Of a stretch of DNA of 64,000 nt, positions 61,459 through 64,000 are shown in pieces (position 1 is the stretch's first letter; every line of letters starts with the position of its first letter). The position numbers and the translations under genes were made by a program. The notes below the pieces were generated by a model. The model saw nothing but the letters and a program-made list of their open reading frames with translations, ran no database searches and was not told the DNA's origin. The stretch lies in contig JAFEKR010000061.1 of assembly GCA_019022495.1 (NCBI GenBank), forward strand, positions 124,001 through 188,000. Reading direction: 5' to 3'. Source of the stretch: Epichloe hybrida. Taxonomy: Eukaryota; Ascomycota; Sordariomycetes; Hypocreales; Clavicipitaceae.

Positions 61459-62522
61459 TGATCGCCCACGAGTCAATCATGTGCAGTTTTGCGAATCGAC
61501 TTGCCAAGACTCCTGTCTTTCTGTCAAACTGTATCCTCTCCCTCTTGTGGCTCCCGCAAGATGCCTCTCATCAAAGGACATTGCAACGGAGTTAACGTGT
61601 GTAATTTAAATGATACCCGGGACTAGCATGATCTATTCTTCAACTATCCTTCGGAATAAAAGGTCCGTCATTAGCAAGCTCTCAAACAACAAGCTCTCTA
61701 GAACCCCTTGCGTTAATAGGCTTGTTAAGAAGCTTGTTAGTAAGCTCTTTAGCAGGCTCTTCAAATACCCTGTACTAACAGACTTATTATGTAAATCCAC
61801 TATTTTTAATAAGTTCCCTTCAATAATGATATAGCGAGTAAGCCATGTAGATGGATTATAGTCATCAGCCCAGGCGGATACCGACGCGTTTCCCACGCCC
61901 ATGATGCCAATCCATCCGGGCAGCCATACAAAGGATCTTGTGGAACTATGTCATGACAAAGTCGAGGCCGACGGAAAAGGCAGCGTCCCATTGCGCTACG
62001 GACAGCTTGGCACGAAACACGGGCAGGTTGCTTGTGCTTGCTCAACTGGAGAGCGAAATCGAACGCGTTAATGACGCATGGTTGATGACGGCGGACCGAC
62101 ATTGCCTTGGACTTGGGCTGGACCGACTCGCTCCCAGGCGGATCAGGCGGGTTTTCAGGCATCGTCGGGTATTGATACGTAGCGCTGCCAAGGATCAGGG
62201 TGATTGTTTTGCCATGGATGCTGTATGCGAAAGTCTGATCGTTGGAAAATCATCACATCCCACGAGTCACGACTCGATCTTCGGGCACTTGAGAAGGTTG
62301 GGATGATCGGGGAAGAAGACCAGAAATTTCACACTTGTCTTGAGATGTGAACAATGATCCTTTTTGCTAGTCTGAAAAAAACAAAAAAAACCACCGTGCC
62401 TGTTCATGGCAGAGTTTTTTGCCTGACCCGCGAACGCCGCCATGCCCCGAGCCATTTCTATTATTTCCGTTTCGAACGTGTAACAGCCGTATAAGACACG
62501 AAAGGTGCTGGTGCCGCATTTA
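61459..62522. other. Spacer with degenerate AAGCTC-rich repeats
   Basis: 1064 bp. At about 61660-61780, words such as AAGCTCTC, AAGCTTGTTA and AGGCTCTTC recur, giving a Leu/Ser-repetitive frame on the minus strand. The rest holds overlapping frames of about 120 codons on both strands with no domain. It may include an old element; I cannot name it. Confidence 0.35.
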
Positions 62523-63755
62523 TCACCAACGTCCTCTGCGTCCTCTTCCCCCACTGAAGCCACCTCGGCCACCGCCACCCGCAGACATGCCCTGATCATA
62601 CCCATAACCCCCTTGGTTTCCGCCAAATCCCCCTCCAAAGTTCTGTGCTTGATTCCCTTGTGCCCCAGGGCCGGTGCTGCCGTTCTGCATTCCCGAGAAC
62701 ATGGCACTCATTTGGCTGGGGTCCATCTGGGAAGGATCCATGCCGGATGCCATCATCTGCTGCATCATGGCTTGCATCTCAGGTGGCATTCCGTCCATGC
62801 CAGGCATAGCCGCGCCGGCTCCGCTGCCGCCTCCTGGCATGCCCATGCCCCCCATCATCATCATGCTGTTGAAGTCCTCCATCATCTTCTTGTTATTCGT
62901 TGCGAACGAGTCGGCGCCAAACTCCGCCCGGGTGCTCTCTTGCTTCGCGGCATACAAGGCCCAGGTGAATTCATCGAAGCCATAGTTGAAGTAGTCGCTG
63001 ATGTCGGTTCCTGGCTTCCTCCATGGCTTCTCATTATCTGCCAGATCTACAACTCCATGTCAACATAACGGTTTGCATCGCCCCTTCTGGCCTCCCTCCG
63101 TACGGAGATTCGATATAGGTCCTACCTTCGTCAATGTTAATTTGTGTAATGGGTTTTCCTGTGCCGGGGTATACTGGGTTCGCATTGATGTCTATCGTAG
63201 ACCTAGATGCTGCCGCGGATGCTTGATCCGCACTAGGCGCCGCAATGTTGATAGTGCCGTTTGCAGATCTGGATTCCTCTTCTTTCTTTGCGGGCGCTGG
63301 TTTTGACGTCGAATCGCCCGAAGTCGACCGCTGAGGAATATTTCGGATATCGCTGTACTTGGATTGGCTGTACGAGAGGGAATCAGCCGAGGCGCAATGG
63401 AACAACGGAACTGCTGGATAGTGTGTGAAATGCTCTGCTCACGTTGGAGGCGCAGCGGTTGTGCCGTCTTTGCGCTCGGTGATAATGTCAATGTCCTGGT
63501 GCACCAACGCCTGGTCAGTAACATGCCGAAAACGGGGATGCTGCGGGCAACGCGGGCAACGCGGGCAACGCGTACAGAGTCATCATCGTCTTCGTCCATG
63601 GCGCCGCCCTCGTCCTCCTCCTCGCCCTCTTCTAGCTCCTCTGTCTTGGCAACAGCTGGGGTTTTGTCGCTCTGCTCAACTTTGGGCTCCTCTGGCTCGT
63701 AGAGGTCGTCTCCCTCATCCATTTCCATTTCGTGTTCCGACATTTCTGAACTCAT
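62523..63755 (-). CDS. FIP1: Pre-mRNA polyadenylation factor Fip1
   Basis: Subunit of the cleavage and polyadenylation factor that tethers poly(A) polymerase. Exons 63755-63576, 63495-63443, 63367-63126 and 63046-62523 (332 aa). An acidic start (MSSEMSEHEMEMDEGDDLY) precedes exon 2, which gives DIDIITERKDGTTAAPP, then QSKYSDIRNIP. The Fip1 motif spans the exon 3-4 join: NPVYPGTGKPITQINIDED, then EKPWRKPGTDISDYFNYGFD. The C-terminus is Met/Gly-rich and ends in RGG-type repeats (GGRGGFSGGRGRRGRW), likely RNA-binding. Intron 1 holds a 9-nt tandem repeat. Confidence 0.93.
63542..63570. repeat. 9-nt tandem repeat in FIP1 intron 1
   Basis: On the plus strand CGGGCAACG recurs about three times between 63544 and 63570. 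On the coding strand it follows directly after the GTACGC donor. If the intron were retained it would read as repeated Val-Ala-Arg. Confidence 0.6.
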
Positions 63756-64000
63756 TTCGCGGCAATGTATGTGTATGAAGACAATGCAAACGTCGTTGTT
63801 TTAGCGAATTCAGATATGAGAATGAAACAAAGGACGTTACAATTTTGATCGTCGGCCGGGCTGAGCCGGAGACAATCAACCGGTGCTCCAGAATGGCTTG
63901 CTGACGTGAATTCCAAGCTCAAGCTCAAGCTCAAGTTGAGCCGACGATTTCCCGCTCGTTGCAAGTGATAGCTCCCTTTGACCTTGACCCACCAGACAAG

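Noticed and set aside
61806..62306. Opposing frames of about 120 codons
   Set aside because: Both strands are open by chance in GC-balanced sequence; no domain on either.

Overview
The window looks like a filamentous ascomycete nuclear chromosome (Pezizomycotina, probably Sordariomycetes; Hypocreales is a guess from overall protein character). The reasons are many short introns of 48-196 nt with GTRAGT-type donors and CTRAC/CTAAC branch sites, a class I-type chitin synthase, a complex I subunit together with an external EF-hand NADH dehydrogenase, and a huge flavodoxin-containing sulfite reductase beta subunit. Protein-coding genes occupy most of the sequence. I rebuilt 22 gene models, most of them spliced. 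There are no operons, CRISPR arrays, rRNA genes or convincing tRNAs.

Layout: 1-1.26 kb is an AT-rich, CpG-free relic plus the TFG1 promoter. 1.26-15.6 kb carries TFIIF alpha (TFG1), BUD13, TRS85, CHM7, RAD18, POL32 and a GH125 mannosidase. An AT-rich spacer follows at 15.6-16.4 kb. 16.4-26.7 kb carries ESA1, REX4, a bacterial-type cyclopropane fatty acid synthase, RNH203 and MCM6. 28-31.6 kb is a large disordered protein of unknown function. 33.1-34.7 kb is a head-to-head pair of respiratory-chain genes (ATP synthase f, NDUFS4-type). 35.2-46.9 kb holds GID8, a uridine kinase/UPRT, external NADH dehydrogenase, NOP53, YPT6/RAB6 and KEI1. 48.1-53.1 kb is MET5-type sulfite reductase. 53.6-63.8 kb holds chitin synthase, invertase, an HExxH membrane protein and FIP1.

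Functional themes: DNA replication and repair genes are concentrated between 9.7 and 26.7 kb. RAD18 and POL32, both connected to PCNA, share a 444-bp promoter. MCM6 has three MluI cell-cycle boxes (ACGCGT) within 23 bp upstream, and RNH203 has one. The sulfite reductase has a perfect match to the CYS3 sulfur-regulator consensus upstream. Oxidative phosphorylation genes are paired around a CCAAT box.

The most unusual observation is that two otherwise intact housekeeping genes, BUD13 and MCM6, each contain one in-frame stop codon inside strongly conserved sequence (TAG at 3768-3770, minus strand; TGA at 25414-25416). No plausible intron removes either one. They could be base errors, recent nonsense mutations, readthrough or mRNA editing, and this cannot be decided from the sequence alone. 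I see no accessory or defence system. The window is mainly a housekeeping region with some unusual splice structures (a GC-AG intron, a 15-nt microexon, a possible 6-nt first coding exon, and two stop-free introns whose lengths are multiples of three).
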